A DNA stretch of 64,000 nucleotides from Stratiolaelaps scimitus. Its lineage: Eukaryota; Arthropoda; Arachnida; Mesostigmata; Laelapidae. The stretch lies in NCBI GenBank assembly GCA_019614645.1, contig JABWDB010000017.1:930001-994000 (forward strand), in the 5' to 3' direction. Shown here in pieces: positions 14,520 through 29,377 of this stretch. Positions within the stretch are counted from its first letter, which is position 1. Every line of letters begins with the position of its first letter. The notes beneath the pieces are model-generated. The model made no database searches. It was given only the letters and a program-made list of their open reading frames with translations, and was not told the origin of the DNA. The position numbers and the translations under genes are program-made.

Positions 14520-15289
14520 GCTGTGAACATGCCATTTACTATAGGAACCTTCGCATTTTGCAGCAGGCGATCCTGCCAATCTCATACAGATAACTGGCGG
14601 CTTTATTCGAATCCTCCACTCTGCTGGATTGCGGCTACGTCAAAGATGAGAGGCATTTTCGATGTACGTCGACACTGGAGGGCGTCTGGGGACACCTTGG
14701 TTTTTTCACAGCTGACCCATGTCTCCGCGGCAGAGCTCGGTGCCGCTGCATGCTTCAAGTGCCTATCACGTCGGCCATACTGGACTTACCCACCGTCGAC
14801 GAAGTCCTGAACGAGAATGTGTTGTTCCTGGATACTTCCGATGCTGGACTCTCGACCCCTGGAGGCTCTCGGTGCGCGAACGGCGAGAGTGTTTTGGCGA
14901 GGGTCGCTCTTGGGAAAGGGCGTCCGGTAGTCATACTTTCTCCTCGCTTTGCTTGGTCATGGCAAGGGCCGCATAGGAGGGAAAGAGCAGCCGGGCGAGT
15001 AGCGTTTTTCACAGCAGGACGGCACCCTGTGCCCGTCGAATCAGGTTTAACGTTTGCGTCCATGAACGAACGGCTCCATTACGGCATGTTCTGCTAGCGT
15101 CAGACCCCTCTTGAGCACGCTCAGCAGGAACAAAACGGCACTACGTTGATTATATTATCAAGTCAACACAGGCGGGACACTGCTAACCTAGTAATAAGAC
15201 ATCGGTACGATTTGTAGAAGAAAGGTGGATGCACTGTAGCAGTTTGACTCAACTACATCAGTGCGTGACGCGGTCATCCTCGCGAGGAG
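14520..15289. other. GC-rich stretch with open frames, no recognised gene
   Basis: Overlapping open frames lie on both strands (plus 14750-15097, minus 14755-15063). Neither has a recognisable domain. It may be part of the promoter region of the downstream gene or decayed repeat. Nothing supports a coding call. Confidence 0.2.
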
Positions 15290-16835
15290 CCTAGATTGTC
15301 TACCTTACCTCGCTCTGTGAGCACTGTGCCCCCGACGATTGCCACAACTGCTGGTGCCACCCAATACTACCATTACGAGTCCATTGCTACCATTGCTGTC
15401 CTTTGTCAGTATTGCCAGAAGCGATTGATACAGCAGTGTCTGCACAGTGGCAGCGGTGGTAACGTCCTGTGCGAGCGGTACGCAATCCCAATGGTTGGGG
15501 ACGATGACGGTATACACGGCCCTCTCGAACAGGAGCCAAGTGATTCATTTTCCGTTCTGAATTTTATAGCAGCAGCAGCAGCACCAACTGCAGCAGCCAG
15601 TGCAGCTGGTGTAGCTCGGCCGTTTAGTTTTGACCGCGCCGCGGACACTGGTATTACTGAATGGAGAGTGTTATGTGTGAGGTGTTAACGTCGCAAGTTG
15701 TTGTCGTCGCAAGAGCTGACACAGCCGGATCGTCATTTTCGCTATCTCTCTCTCCATCGCCGATAGATTTCATAGATGAAGTGTAATAGGTTGGATACCG
15801 TGTTGATGCTCATCTGGTGATTGTAGTTGTAGGAGTGCTCTCTGCCCGCGCGTCAGACAGCGGCCGGAGAGAGGGAGAGCGGTGTTCTGAAAGGGTCTTC
15901 TGCTGCGTGTTAGAGAAGAAAGGAAATTCACACCAAGAACAATACAACGTGGAGCAAGAACAAAGTGACACCCCATAGTGACGCCGACGAAGTGCCGCGA
16001 ATCGGCGTGTTTTGTGCTGCTGGGCTCAGCTTGGTGCTTGTTTCGGCTGAGCCAGCTCCGCGCGAGACCGCGCCCGCGTGATCCAATCTTGTGGAATAAT
16101 AAGACATCTTACTATACCGTAACCGGCAGGTACAGCGTCTCAGGTCTATAGTGCCCATCGAGTAGTGTGGCGTGTCGTGCCAATCATCCAGCGTTGTGTT
16201 GTGGAAACTGTGGGTGTTCAGCAGCAGCAGCAGCAGCAGAAGCGATGTGCGTGCAGTGAAGTGCGTGCTAAGGGGTAGCTGCTGCATCTGCTTCGTCTTG
16301 CAGCGAGCGTACGGATAGTGGAAATACGACTAGACCAGTTGCTGCTGCCTCTAGCACTACTATTACTACTAATACTACAACTATTACCAGCGGTGCAAAA
16401 CACCACCGCGGAGACGCCACCACGAGAGCACACCTGCAGAGGAAGGCAGCATCGTTGGAAGATCCCCTGCCTCCTTTGCATCGCTGCGGGCGCCATCCAA
16501 CGATGTACCTATGTCGAGTATATCGATAATCGTTAGTGACTCAGTAAGGATACCCCGACGGTGGCGGCACTTGACGTGGTGGAGAAACCCAACGGCTGGA
16601 TTACTGCATCATAGCTGCTACTGCTGTGGCGGCGGCGGAGGCGGCAGCGGCGACTGCACCACCATCATCAGTAGTAAGGGAGCGTCGACACCAGCAGAGG
16701 CAGCGGACGCTGGCCGTGGACAGGCGGCAAAAAGATAGTTAGTAATTGGAATCAACGGACCAACCGAGTCTGGATCAACGAACGGGCTCGGCCTTACGGT
16801 GAGCGCGCCAGTGAGCAGGACGATCCGGAGAGAAG
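15290..16835 (+). promoter_or_regulatory. Probable 5'UTR/promoter region of the Dpr-like gene
   Basis: The sequence becomes GC-rich and has CAG/GCA runs (15571-15590, 16220-16238) and GGC runs (16628-16645) directly before the start codon. Plus-strand frames include open stretches (for example 15296-15688) but none resembles a known protein or connects to the signal-peptide exon. I see no clear TATA box and cannot place the transcription start. Several upstream ATGs would lie in the leader if all of it is transcribed, unless an intron removes them. Confidence 0.35.
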
Positions 16836-16914
16836 ATGATGGCACCTGATAAAAGCCTGCTGCGTATCTGGCTGCTATTAGTGACTTCACTGTCGATGGT
16901 GCACGCGCATTCTG
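16836..16914 (+). CDS. Dpr-like gene, coding exon 1 (signal peptide)
   Basis: Two adjacent ATG codons (16836 and 16839) both have A at -3, and the second also has G at +4, so either could start translation. The product starts MMAPDKSLLR, followed by a hydrophobic run IWLLLVTSLSMVHA, a typical signal peptide with a cleavage site near VHA-H. The exon ends TCTG before the donor gtgagc at 16915 (phase 1). Both the start and the donor fit the next acceptor at 34410. That a signal-peptide exon precedes a long first intron is typical of dpr genes. Confidence 0.82.
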
Positions 16915-19900
16915 GTGAGCTCTGATTGACGATTGGAAAAAGATGACGAGAAACAGATTGAGAGAGAGTGAGAGATATATATAAGTAGAGGGAAGCGATG
17001 GCAGATGGAAGAACCGTTAGTAGAAACCATTACATTCGCTATTTTGACGAGAGAAATTGTTATATAATATTAATTATTAAATACGACCAATACGTCTCGA
17101 ATATAAGCTGTCTTATATTCGATTCACCCTGTGATGACGCTGATGAGGAGGCTGATTATTATTACCCGATAGGTTGAGTCGAAACGAGCTCTGTATTACT
17201 CTAAATATGATTTCTCATCAGAGATCCTGTAATCCGCAGGGATTCTATAATACAAAGCGGGATTATGTACCTATTTATTTACCTTCCTGTCGGCCTCTGT
17301 GTGATGAACGACAATGAGCATAGCCTATTCAGCCTGAGGCTTGATTCAGTCTTGTCCTTTCGATAATCCATTCAGAGAGTAACGATGCGATGTTTCATCC
17401 GCCAGCTAATCATGGTGAACATATGCTCATTAGCAAACAACAAGGATCCATCTTTCATTTGTCTGCTTAGCGTATACAACTCTGATACGACAAATATGTA
17501 TGGGTTTGCCATTCGGAACGCGACAGAAGTGAGTAAGTATTTGTAATTACACGTTTATAATATGTCAATAAGGAAAAATATTATTTTGACACACGTAAAA
17601 AGGGGTTCATGCAAAGTCGGGCATTATTTTGCCACCAGCCATATTATACAGCTCTCGTACATTAATAGCTGTTGAGGAAAAGGAGAGGGAGAGAGAGAGA
17701 GAGAGATCGTGTTCTAAATCTCAATGTAAAAAGGTTCTCACATGCGAATATAACGAATAGTTACTTAGTGAATGAAATCATAGTGGAACATAGCAACAGA
17801 AGTATCCTGGATTCATTTACATTCGAAGAAGACATACGGCTATATTGTCGTGATGCCACAGAGCCAATAGGCCAGCGTACGACTACAGCCTACGCTAATA
17901 GTCGTTTGTTCGAGGGAAACTACAGACATCCGGCCTAATGGTGGTGAGCACTTCCAGTCCCCGTCATTGCAAGACAGGCGTTTTTCAAAAGTAACTCTGC
18001 ACGGAAAACGATAGTGGAATGAAATAAGAACAAAGATCCGCTGACGTTTCTGCACTATAAACACTTTCGTATATCGGAATTTCGATAGTAGTAGTAGTAG
18101 TGTCATTCGTTTACACATTGTTCACCTTAATTGTTGTTCCAGCTCGTCGTTCTCGCACGATCAGCAGAAAGACTATCTGTCGATAAGGTACATTTTCAGT
18201 TGAATTGAGTATCCTTAAGTGTCCTCAATTGAATTTAATGTGAGCTATCCAACAGGCCATCAAGGCCAAGACAGGTGACAAGTGCATTGATCGTACAGAG
18301 CTGATATCTGCGCAGCATACAATGCGGGTTTCAACCATTGCCTCTTGCGATAACATGATGTACCGCATGTTACTATAACTCTCACTGTAGTCCACACTCG
18401 GAAGACTGGTGGTTCGAGCTGCTCCCGAGTGCACATTCGACTGAAGTTCCCGACACAATTTGCGTGGGCAGTACGAGTTTCCGATGTCACAAAGTGAACT
18501 CGAATCGACTATAGAGTGAGATACGCGCGGTGGCAGGACCCAGCTGCCGGGCGTGGAAACGTTGAACAGTGTTTCCCCGAAGTGTTCGGAGAGTAGAAGG
18601 CAGAACTTGCGTCAGCAGAAGTTACTTTCTTTGTTGTTTCCTTGGCGGCGGAAACCGCATCATGCAGAGCACGCCTCATTACTTCGGTATTTGCCGTGGT
18701 ACTGTGGGATTCCCGTCTGACAGAATGGCCGACTCCGCTGTCCACTAGATTCACGCCCGCCCCTTCTGAAGTGTTCACTATCCGTTAGTGGGGATCTTCA
18801 GGACATCCCAGTACAGCTGCACTGCCTACAATGCCATAGTGTACAGGTCGACCAGGATCATTCTAGGCTGATCCACTGGTCGGGACAGGCGTGTGGAGGA
18901 ACTGGACGTCCACGCTGGGTGCGGTTGGAACCCCACTAGTGGATTCGTTGGCATCGGTCGGGGCTACCTCCCACCGCGCTCCAGGCGTTGGGCTAGCGAT
19001 TGTTACTCGAAACAGCCAGGTAACGCGAAATGACGATAGCGAGTTGAGAGCCGGGCTCATACTTTGTCCTGAGACTTGTCTAGTGCTAATGCGCTTAGAG
19101 ATACGTGTTTCCGTCGAGAATTGGTTAAGGAGCTTACGATGAATCAGTAATATAATACCCGGCAGATATCGTCTTGACTGTTATCAAACGCAGCTCGGAT
19201 GGTATTACGCTAAATTGTTTCGCGCGGCATACGGCCTACAGACCGTCAATTACGAAAGCGAGGAACTAGATGTTGAATATGCCGAATCTCACTTCGCAGG
19301 CGAGTGATATGTGCCCATCTGTATTCCTCTATGAATCTAGAATGCAATAAATGATATGAAGAACGATTGGCACTCGACCCTGCGCGAATTTACGCGAATC
19401 TGCTATCGTCAGTTTACGCAGACACATCTTGATACCGTGCTGTCGGACGCGTGCAGGTCACAACAAGTGACAAATGTATGTGTGTGTGTGCATGGACATT
19501 ACTGTTTCGGCGCTCTTAATGCTCGTCGTTGTTGCAAGCAATACAAATACAACCGATAGCATTCTTGGTAAACCACGGTCGTCGACGCTAATGGAGCGAA
19601 TGAATATAAGACACATAGCAAATACTGACCACCGGTTAAACAAGTGAGACTTAGTAGTCGATTGCAACACGCAACTTCCTTGCCCTGATTTGGCGTCATA
19701 GCACGTGTCTTAACTGTGCCTTACGGGTTCGGCCTTTGCACAATATCAACGTCAAATACATCATACATAATTACGAACGCAATTGCTACCTTGAGCGCAG
19801 TACCGCAGATCAGTTTCGCCTCTATCTATCTTAAGTTCGCATGTGGTACATGCCTTGTATCACATATATACACATACATATCTCGTATCGGGTATATGGA

Positions 19901-22900
19901 AATCATATCGATTCCGAACGTTCACAATACATAATACTCCACATATGTTTTATATATGGTTTCGCCGACTTTCGTGATAACAATGCAACGCGACAATTGT
20001 GCTGTCCAGAGTTGGTTAGAGCACGCTGTGAACAGGTAACACGAGGTGGCCGATAATTAGCACTATCGAAATGGGAACGTTGTCACACGCAAGTTAAAAT
20101 AAATCGAAGAGATTAAGCATTGTTTAATTTGTTTGAAATGAGACGGATCGTTTTGATTTGCTTTCTCTTAACATCTTATCTGCGTACTGCCCAATCTACT
20201 GTTGTGACTTGCTATTGTTTGGCCCGCAACATTGGCTTGCAACCATCTAGCGTGCAGAATGTATTTCAACAACTGGCAATACTTACGAGCGGCCTGTGAT
20301 GCAAAGACATGGGTGCTCGGAAAGTTACGCACTGAACTTTTGGCCTTCGCGCTTTAGATCCCATAGGGTTGCGTGACTTTCGGCATACCTTGTCGTTGGT
20401 CTAGTGTTAAGGTTGGCGAACTCGAGGAGAACTCGAATTATTTTATATGCTTTCATGTACATACGCAGGCTTGGATTGACAAGAAAACACTATGGTAAAA
20501 GTTACATGAGAGACTAGGTTCTATTCTACACGAAATACTTCCTTATGATGGCAATTGAGAATGTAGACCACCATCAAAAAGGATGGAATAAATGTGGTTA
20601 GCTTTCCAAGCTGAATGATATTGGAGTGTAAATGTAGTTTTTTTGTTGGAGAACACGGGATACCCGCAATGGGGATAACTTGAACGGGGTAACGAAATGT
20701 TGCAAGGATATCGAATAAGAGCAGTGAGGTTGCGGAACGGCAAGGGCAACGCAGTGGTTAACTAAAATTGGATAATGAATAAGTGCAATGAGATTCCTAC
20801 AAGAGAGCAACAGTCCGCGAAACTATAGGGGCTCAAACTGACCAGTCTTAGGTAGCGTCTGATGTGGCTGTATCTTGTGCAGCACATAAACACAGGAATG
20901 ACAAGGTGATTGAGCATGATTGTAAACAGCCGCTAATAATGGGCCATTGCGCTTATGTGTATTTTTTTTCTTTTCGAGCTGACCCTCAGCTGTTCCCCTA
21001 CGTAACAGGCCTCAGCTCTTAACTTTTTTTTAGATATTACAATGAGGCCTTGTTGGAGCGACCTTTGCTTATTCTCTTCCCTACTCGTACCTGGCAAGAA
21101 TCTTCAGATAAAGAAAGATGATAACGAACCCCAAAGACTAACCGCGTCTGACAGGATTTGAAAGCAACACACACGTCCCTCCTGTCTAGCAGTCCAAGAC
21201 GCTCACCGCTAGACCATCCAGGCGACTGCGCTTATGTGTATTAAGAGCTATTAGCACACTGGTTCGGTGGCCACTGAACCCGCGCAGACCGAATAACCCC
21301 AATTGGACTAGATTGTTTCCGAACCCCTTCGAGATTCGAAGTAGTACGTTGGACTCGTCGTCGGGGATTGGGTTTCCTATATCTTTCATTCCCTAAAATA
21401 AACCGTTGTAACCAAAATGGAGTAACGGACCTGCGGTGGCGAGGTAAAGTAAAGGCCTACTTAGCACATCGAATAGGATGGCTGCAGTAACGGGATGACA
21501 GGGACGAAGTAATAGCGTAACGTCAGTAAGGTGACGCAGCGACTGGAACCAACTGCGGTTGGCTAGTTGGCTGGCGGTAACTGGAAAACTACAATGCAGG
21601 AATTGCAAGGGGACGAGATGCTAGGGTGGCCCGAACGTGAATGTGGCAGCTTAGCTGGATTCATTCATTAAGCGAATGAGACGAACGGAACAGTATATAA
21701 CGGGATTCGTGCGAGAGAACAATATGATACCTAAAACAACATAGCTGAAGTCAGGAAGATCCGATCAGAGTGCAAGCTATAAGCTAGGTTGGTACGAGCA
21801 GGAGAAGCACTCGTAGAAATGGCCAAACAGTGCTGCTGGTGCAATTCTCCCGACGGGCAACCCGTAATATCAATCAAGCAGACGATCCGACTCAGCCTAC
21901 AATGACGAGGTACAGCTATATATCATCTAACTGGCGCGCATAGCGCCATATAATCACGCATATTAATACATACACATACCCAACTAATCATACGTTTGTA
22001 AAGTCGTGAGTGTACAGGATAGCAAATGCACAGAGTTCATTTATCTGTTATATAATACAAGTCGAGGTGAGCTATCACATGCTAATGGATTATTCTGAGT
22101 TAAATCTCCACCCGCCACCTTACCTACCGATGAGCAATAGTTAGCAAATGCGAATAACATTTGTAATCCGTTGCATTGATGATCTACTCAGCTGGACGTG
22201 CAGCTCGTGGAGCACAACATTTTCATCTTGACCCAAAACCCTTACGACGGCACTATCAGCAAGGAAACTGATGCGCGGATTGACCAGACATCTCCCGGAG
22301 GGTAAGACATTGGTGGCGGGAGATAGTTGAGTATAGTTCCCTCATTTCGATACGGACAAATCTGACAAAGCTCTGTTAATTGCGAACCGAAGGTGAGGAT
22401 CGCTGGAAGAGAAGTTCGACGTCTACGGGTTGGTACTTGGCGGGAATATTTGAAATGACCGTATGCCGAGGATGTTGACATTGGACACATGCACGTGCGC
22501 AGCAGGGAAATCAGATCGCGGATTCCTTTTACGGTTACGCTATTAGGCCACCACTTAACGGCGCGCCACTCAGGTCCAGAACTATTTGGCATTTTTAGTG
22601 GGGTTGGCAATTCTCAAGGCAGGTGCATATGAAGATGTCAATATAGCTTGCCTTGAAACAGTGTTGAAGGTCGCATATTGCGACCGAAGTGGCTGATGAA
22701 TGCGCCAAAAGTGTGTCCGAAATTAATAAGTAATATCACCAATTACGAGCCAATAGACGGCGATTCTCCAGCCGTGGCCCGGTGTACTATGCTGCCTACT
22801 TCCAACAGGGGCCCAAGACAAGTCCCTAGGCACGAGTGCTACTACTGGCTCTGGTTGGAATCGCAAAATGCACGTTTCACAAGTAAATTTTGATTTGAAG

Positions 22901-25900
22901 CTTTGTCTCACCATCGACGAACAAAAGGGACAGCGGTGTCTTCATATGTTATACAGCAAACGAATTCATCTCAGCTTGGTGGCGTCAGACTGAATGTCGA
23001 AAATATAAATATCACCGTTATATTTCCGTTACGTAAACGTACATAGACGTAATGTATATACATATATATATATATACAGGCGAATATCTTCACCGTGTAA
23101 CTTGAGTTGAGTTAAGCATTAAATTAACTGAAGGGCGCTCAGTGCTGGCTGTTTGGAGAATATACCATCTCGTTATACTTGTCTCCGTCCATACGAAGGA
23201 TCTCTCTTGAAGGGAAATCTCGCATCGAGAGAAACACGGTTTTGACATAGTATAACAGCATCGCCGTGAACAATTTTATTGGCTCGGATTGGTGACCACC
23301 GATAGACTAAGGGGACTAAGGGACTACTCATACATGTGGTTAACTATACCCCTGCTGTACAGACGGCCCAGCGTTAGAATAAGTGACATGCAGCGAGTGT
23401 TCAGGTGGCGGAGCGTACTGATCAGACGGAGTTAGTACGTTGGAGCACCATTAACTTTTTGCTAAATTCTCGATTCTCGTTGCGGTTTAAACATAATGTC
23501 CAGCCAAAGGATTGCGTCTTGGTCAATGTACTTGGTGCACTTTGGATATACATCATATGTACGTACTGTCACTTAGACAGGCAGCTATTCGGTAATCATA
23601 CGCTTGGGCTAAAGTTATTAGTAGGTCGAGTAAGTGGTCAATTCCAAGGTTGCGAATTATTATAATAGTTGCTAGAATTGAGTTACTAGAAGAATGATTG
23701 TATCATTACTATAATAGATATAGTTATTATATCGGGTGACCTTCGCAATCGAGAATGTTCATGTGCGTATCCGCTTGTCCGCTCTATTGGCCGGTTTCGC
23801 CTTTAATAACGGTATCCATGCAGCCGGCGCGGTGAAGAGGCCTGTTTGTGTGACTGTACAAACATACACGTATACATATATATATATATTATATAATATA
23901 TATATTTATATATATATATAGATAGCGTATTAACATACCCGGCATCGTCTCATCACCGCCCGAATACCATGCGAGGCGTACCCACAGGAAACGTTGTTTG
24001 TCGATGCGATCCGCGCAAGCGTTGGTTTCGATGACCAATCATTAGGACATACCCATCAACGTATCGTATTGCCGTTCGTCTCTCCACGGATGGAGCCGTC
24101 AGCTTCTGAATGACATGATGACAATGCCGGCTACCGGCCCCGGCGCCTCCCAGCTATCGTCTCTGGCCTCGTAGGAATCTCTCGTTGATATCTCCTACGT
24201 GTCTATGGCTCGCCTTCCTCTGAGCCGTAATTACACTTCGCCGAGATATACGCTGGCAACGGCAACAGCAGCAGAAGCGCCTGTTTCGCATGCTGTGATT
24301 CGCAGATACGCTCTTCCTTTTCCACGAACCGCAACGCTACAATACACGCAGGGTTTACTCCTTCCTTCTTTATCGCAGTCGCCGATCCCCTTCTCTCTCT
24401 TCCTGTCTATTGGCCGGCCTGAGATGCTGTTCGCGCAGAACCGCCTTGAGAACGAGGCTAGACCGAGCCAGCCGTTGTGGATAGACCATATTGATGTGAT
24501 GACGGCGACGTCTACTCCGGCGGACTGGACTTCGAGCGCAGGCCAGGCGATGTTTCCGCAGCGGCCGGTCTTCTGGCCTACCCATCCTTTCTTCACGGCC
24601 TGTGCGCGCATATCGTGTAGCATTGTGCTGGTAGCGACGGCGTTCTGTCCCTGGTGGCGCCAACAACTGCATTGCCACCCCAGTCCAGTTTTGACAATAT
24701 TCGGATCGAAGGGCTCGTCTCTGTTAGCAACGTTGGCGGTCTGCGAATGAGCAGACCAGACCAGGCCACGCATGGCTAGGCCAGACCTCGCTAGTCCTGC
24801 TCGCCTTGGAGCCGATACGTGGCAGCTCTCGCACTCGAGCATTGCCAAGTAGTACTAGGATACAAGTAAGGGCTCAACCGCCTCTTCCTAAGTCCTATGA
24901 CGAGCGGTGCCTGGTGTCCGCGATGCCGGCCAATAACGGCTTTTCTCGCCGGCAATATCACGCTAGAGTACTACGATGTTAGCAGAATGACGATAGACAG
25001 AGGGAGGCTCTTTGACAGACCTGCGAAGGACGGTATCATCGGCAAGAAAGGAGTATTGACGCCAGGGGCTAAGTTGCGGGAGCCCTGGGGACCGGTCGTA
25101 TGGCGTCGTATAGCAGACAACGGAGCGAGTACAGGCGTCAGTACTGCTATACAGGGTAGGCTGGTCATGCGTCCCCATGCGCATAGATGGATATAAATGC
25201 ATCGACGCTATAGATAGGCAGCGAGACAGAGAGTGAAGGTGAGCGGGGCACGTGGTCAAGCGGTGTTCCATTGCAGTAATCTCTAAGGACGTCGCTGACT
25301 CGATGGAGATACACCACTGTATGCTCTGAGTGCATAACTGCGTGTTGAGGCTTTGCTCGCCTACCTGAAAAAATTGAGGAGTCCGCCCTGTTCTCACCGT
25401 TTTCGTACAGGTCGGATGGTACAACGTGTTAACGCTTGAATATTTTCTTCCCTAGACATAATCACCTTAGCTACTTTATGCAGAGATAGAATTTCAGTAA
25501 AGGTAAATCTTCATTGATTGATTTATTAAAGGAGCTGCAATTTCACAATGCTTAAGCTCTCTTATATGTCACGCAGCCGGGCTCGAACCTGCGTACATAA
25601 ATAGAATAGCATTGGGGCCCCGAGTGGCTGTCGCTACTCGATGTGTAGATTATATCAGACATCTACTCTGTATTGATTTCTGCTCTCTATTGCTACTTAT
25701 TCTCATCTGCATTGGCTTGTGGCTAATTCTCCTTAATCAGTTTCTCATCTTAGCACACTTGAAGGATGTTCTCTTTTCCTCCGTGTTTTGAAGCCTTCCT
25801 TTTTTCTGGAGGATATGAATATGTTCACTGTTGATAATATATCCTGTGTGATAATACAAATTTATGTACACGGCTCCTTCACAGCTCCTCGTTTTGATGA

Positions 25901-28900
25901 GTGTATCTTACAGACAGTAAATGTAGTGGACTGTTCTCGATGTGAACTTCGTTAAGCACATTTGGCATGACAGCTTGACAACTCGGTTCTGCTGCCACCT
26001 ATCTTTCTGACTATTGATTAATCAGAACGAACACGTAGAGCTGAACGGGCCCTTAGCGACGCTCCGTAGCACCATACCCGCGAGCGCACCGGTGGTAAAA
26101 TATGACAATTTCGACAATGGAGATTTCGCCGTTCGCGGGTCGAACAACGTTGACGACGCAACCTGCCCCGCTAAATGAGTGCAGCCGATAACACAACGAA
26201 TAAGACGATACATGCAAACATCATCACATACAATAGTGTGATAGTTACATAGATGTGGTGGGGATTTTTTTTTTGTCGTTTACTCGTGACGACTTTGCGT
26301 GTGCAGTTTACGGGAGCTTTCAATATCGGTCTATTGCCGTATATACAATGAGAAGGGGGTGATTGTTATTAATTGTTATTATTTATTATCATCCTCGCCG
26401 AGTCACAGAGATATCACTCACGTTCATCGTGATGTGTTCAAACGCTGTGTCTGTCTCTGTATCGGGTCTTCCTTAGTCTTGCGTCGACTTTGCATTATTT
26501 TATTATTATTATTATTCGTATTCACCTTATTCTCGCAGCTGACTCACTCGCTGGGCTGTTAACAACAGTGTCCCGCTAGCCAGTTGGATATTTCCATATC
26601 TCACGGGTGTGAATTCTAAGAAATTATTGTTTCGTAATTATCGTAGGCATCAGTGGAGTTTATGAATTTGTAGTATGTGGCTCTTTTTGTAGCCCCAGTA
26701 ATGATAATATGAATTTTATTATTCATCAGTTCTGGTCACTTGCATATTGCCTTCGGTTGCCTTCGTGCTTATTGCCTGGCGAAATAATTGGAAATGCCAA
26801 AGACAGCCCTTTCGGGATCTGTTTCAGTGAATATGTGTCGTTGCGTTTGTGTATGTAAAAATCTAATCAGCCGGGTTTCAATGGCTGTATGCCATTCAAG
26901 CAATAGATCAATTTGCGTCGCTAACTAGTCTAGCGTTATTAATTTGAAACTCAGAGTTCACAGTCAGTTGTCAACAGATATCAGCAGACACAAATGCACA
27001 CACACACACACACACACGGGTGCATGTGTGAAGGCTGCTTTGGCAAGCTAGGCTAGTCTATTCAATGGCAGACGCTACAGTATTTCCGCGCACATAAGCA
27101 TCAACACGAACCGCGTATTTGACGGCGGGTCATCGCTCTGTCGAGCATGCAGACATGTCGCGTTCACCTTCTGCACCATATGACATGACCCGAATAGAGT
27201 TTTATCACCGGGGTAGCAAAACGAACATTTCTAGAGATTCACTCTGCAGGAACAGTGGTGCTCGATCCCTATCTGATAATGGCTAATATGGTTGTCCGGA
27301 AATATTGTGCGAATTCTTCTACAGGTTGCCCTGCACATACGGGAATAACTCCGGTTAGCTTAATCAGCGAAGTAGTTTCCGTCGCTTGTGGCGCCGCTTG
27401 TTCCGATGTTCGAATAAACGCGTCATGCCAAATTTGTGGAACTCCACGCTGTTCACGGAAGAACCGAAATGACCTCATTTTCGACCTCGTCGAAGGAGTC
27501 GAATTTGTTTCGACCAAACTGTTCGTCATCGGCCGAGGAACAAGTGGTGGTAAGGAGGAGTTTGGTCGGGGGAATAAGGCGGGCGCTCAAGGAGTTACAT
27601 ACCAGCCTGAGTCACGAGTCATTTTATTTCAGCTGGAGTCACTTTTTTTTTAGCCGGTCAAGCTCACGTGAAGGCTATAGCGTTATTCTGGTGAACGGCC
27701 ACGCCCTGCCTGTTGACGAGATGTGGACTCTTTTCATCAGTTGATCTTGAACCCAACATTTAGCCAGTGCGAAACAATCCCGCCATGGCAGTGTTACCTT
27801 GTCGGAACTTATACCACAAAACATGACACGAAAAATATGAATGTGCTTCCCTTTACTGTTTATTTTGATGTGGTATTTGATGCCAAAAAGATGAAACACC
27901 ATCGAACGAAACGGAGTGTCTGTGTCAACCGACTCAGCGTGGGCTGCTTCTGGATGAGCAAACCACTTTGCTTCGCTCGGTGAACAGAGAAGCTGCTCTG
28001 TCAAATGATCCTGAGAGGAGCCCTGAGAGGAGGTTGACAATTGACTCAATTTTCCGCACAAACTGAACATGTCCAGCGGAAACAGACACGAGATTGGGAA
28101 CGATGCGGAAATAGCGAAGACAAGTATGGGACTATACATGGACTGGATGTTCAGCAACCATCAAAAACTTCAAGGGACACTAACGCATGAGGCGATGTCG
28201 TATTATCATTATTATTGCTCACCTCATTGTGAGCCGTAAAAATTGTCGAACTCACTGAATGCACGATTAACAATTACAAGCAACGTCTGCGATCGTCGCT
28301 TACTACCAACAGCAAACTAGGCAGACTATCGAGACATGTCTATCTAGAACGTTCGCCTGCATCACATCGATGGGTGTAGTGACCCTGCCCACGTAGTACA
28401 CGTCTCTCTGAGCGAGTTCGCAACGCACTGAGCCGTCGAGGACGGACGGAAGGCCAACTAAGATACGTGCAGTTTCGTTGCCGACTTCAGAGCGGACTTT
28501 TACACAGCCACATTGGGTCTATCTATAATCGTTCTTATATGTTGCCGTGTCCACACATTAGATGTGTGCTCGATTTGATTTCGTTTAGATTATACAATGG
28601 TAGCTCGCCCAGTTTCCACCATTGTGCCATGTTGCTATACATGTAGGTACCTGCGTATGTATAACACAACAATACCGTGTGAATAAATGATGAAGTTAGC
28701 ATATTATATTATACGATATAGGTTATAATAATACAGTATTATACGAAATTGACAAAATGTGCCGACCTCCGCTGGCTGTCTCCATGCTTTCGCTGTTGTT
28801 TGCGTTAAGACGTGTGTCAACGTACCTTTCGTGGTCGACGCACGCCGTGACATCGATAACGGGAGACAGCGTCAAACCTCCCTCGTCACCTCACTATCAC

Positions 28901-29312
28901 CGTATCCGACACAGCGTGAATGGTCTCTGGCATCGCCGCTGTGGGCGATGATGCTACTCGGCGCTGTGCGTCGACTCCCTAATGGTGTGCTGCACGCATG
29001 TTCTTTTGAAAGCGGTGGATAGATAGAGAAATGTGCAGCAACAAGACGGCAGAGAGAAAGTGAGCGATGGCGGCGGCGGCGGCCGCGGCAACAGACACTT
29101 GTGACCGCGCACGTGTCAAGGTTCGGGTGCAATACGATGAGCAGGTCGGTATTCACTTGGGCGGGTTAGCTCGGACAAATCCCTGCGGGGTCGACTATAC
29201 AACAGAAGAATGTTCGCATGACATCGGACACAGTGGTGGACGAACCGCTTAGAATGCTCTGATGAATTGAAAGTAGTACTCTTCTTTATGTGATGACTTC
29301 AGCTTGCGGTTG

Positions 29313-29377
<65 letters not shown>

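Noticed and set aside
15296..15688. 130-codon plus frame upstream of exon 1
   Set aside because: Composition is typical of transcribed low-complexity leader (Ala runs from GCA repeats). No homology and no phase link to exon 1.
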